Positions 40,987-41,307 of a DNA stretch of 41,307 bases are shown in pieces. A program made the translations under genes and the position numbers. The stretch lies in assembly GCA_021817045.1 (NCBI GenBank), contig JAKAWG010000046.1, positions 1-41,307 on the forward strand, written 5' to 3'. The first letter of the stretch is position 1. Each line of letters begins with the position of its first letter. Origin of the DNA: Acidobacteriota bacterium. Its GTDB lineage: Bacteria; Acidobacteriota; Terriglobia; UBA7540. Under the pieces are notes generated by a model. It made no database searches and was not told where the DNA came from. It worked only from the letters and a program-made list of their open reading frames with translations.

Positions 40987-41307
40987 TTACACGCTCTTCA
41001 TACTGCGGGTGCTAAGTTGTTGGTTCTCAGTGGAATGCGTTGCGGGGTGTGCCCTTTCGATCACGTAAATTTCGGGTTCGATGACAATTTCGGACTTGAC
41101 GGAATTCGCCACCAGGCTGTATTTCTGCGCCGCTTCGAGGGCTCGCCGAGTCCTGGCTTCGACGGCTTCCCTTTCGCCTGAATCACATTGCACTCGAATA
41201 ACCGGGTGAAAGTGCAGGCGCGTAAAGATTTCCGTCCGGTCCAGTTCAATCAGTTTCGTGCCTTCGGTGCGGCACTCGTACGAAACGAGGTCGAGACGGA
41301 AGCGTTC
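40987..41307 (-). CDS. OsmC-family protein, C-terminal part (5' end beyond window)
   Basis: 106 residues of an OsmC/Ohr-type protein; the N-terminus lies outside the window. The C-terminal OsmC half is clear: RFRLDLVSYECRTEGTKL, IFTRLHFHPVIRV and AQKYSLVANSVKSEIVIEPEIYV. Family members reduce organic hydroperoxides using two cysteines; the second normally sits in the K-Y-C motif, but here the sequence reads KYSLVANS, with Ser in place of Cys. A peroxidase role is therefore doubtful, unless other residues take over. It ends 44 bp before tetR, on the same strand. Confidence 0.75.
   Translation of the reverse strand, partial: ERFRLDLVSYECRTEGTKLIELDRTEIFTRLHFHPVIRVQCDSGEREAVEARTRRALEAAQKYSLVANSVKSEIVIEPEIYVIERAHPATHSTENQQLSTRSMKSV

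Overview
The window is about 41.3 kb of moderately GC-rich bacterial DNA. Apart from the first 3.3 kb and one small regulator, every gene lies on the minus strand. The RHS core sequence (GRWLSPDPLGGQ, then LNRYSYALNNPTT), the intergenic palindromes built around GGGCTAAAGCCC and GGCACGGCTGAAGCC, the ECF-sigma/MacAB layout and the DHA2-EmrA-TolC efflux operon all look most like an acidobacterium (Acidobacteriota). That is an inference from family resemblance, not a database result.

Region 1 (1-3.9 kb, plus strand) is the end of an RHS locus. It holds the C-terminal tip of an RHS protein, a small four-helix membrane protein, a second RHS tip fused by TAATG overlap and carrying a frameshift, a second unrelated small membrane protein joined by TGATG overlap, and a third tip cut off at a hairpin repeat. 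The layout is that of an array of displaced toxin tips with candidate immunity genes. The three tips begin with nearly identical ~113-bp DNA that could recombine. The rest of the region is repeat-rich non-coding DNA.

Region 2 (3.9-11.2 kb): smc is followed (moving rightward) by a two-gene module, an enolase-superfamily enzyme and a Gfo/Idh/MocA oxidoreductase. The module is bracketed by a ~365-bp direct duplication. The right copy is the 3' part of an intact secreted-protein gene; the left copy is a dead version with two stop codons that overlaps the oxidoreductase 3' end.

Region 3 (10.7-16.8 kb) is a probable envelope-stress operon: ECF sigma factor, zinc-finger anti-sigma factor, Spy/CpxP-like periplasmic protein, MacA-like adaptor, MacB-like ATPase, MacB-like permease, then the small secreted protein. 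It is transcribed divergently from a small XRE-type regulator.

Region 4 (16.8-28.9 kb) is housekeeping: guaA and leuS (adjacent), a RelE-type toxin/antitoxin pair with a nine-G tract in the antitoxin gene, nfo (endonuclease IV), a secreted esterase, tatD, a four-helix-bundle protein flanked by short repeats, metG and larC. metG contains an in-frame 60-bp palindromic element.

Region 5 (29-35.4 kb): three glycosyltransferases (cell-surface polysaccharide), a 117-bp MITE-like palindrome nested in an older intergenic palindromic repeat, a rhomboid protease, a secreted protein of unknown function and small doubtful ORFs.

Region 6 (35.4-41.3 kb): a TetR-regulated tripartite drug-efflux operon (TetR, carboxymuconolactone-decarboxylase-like protein, TolC, EmrA-like adaptor, EmrB-like DHA2 transporter), with a clear palindromic operator at the tetR start, then the C-terminal part of an OsmC-family protein running off the window.

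The features most worth following up are the RHS tip/membrane-immunity array, the palindromic element inside metG, the nested MITE and the duplication-bracketed catabolic module.
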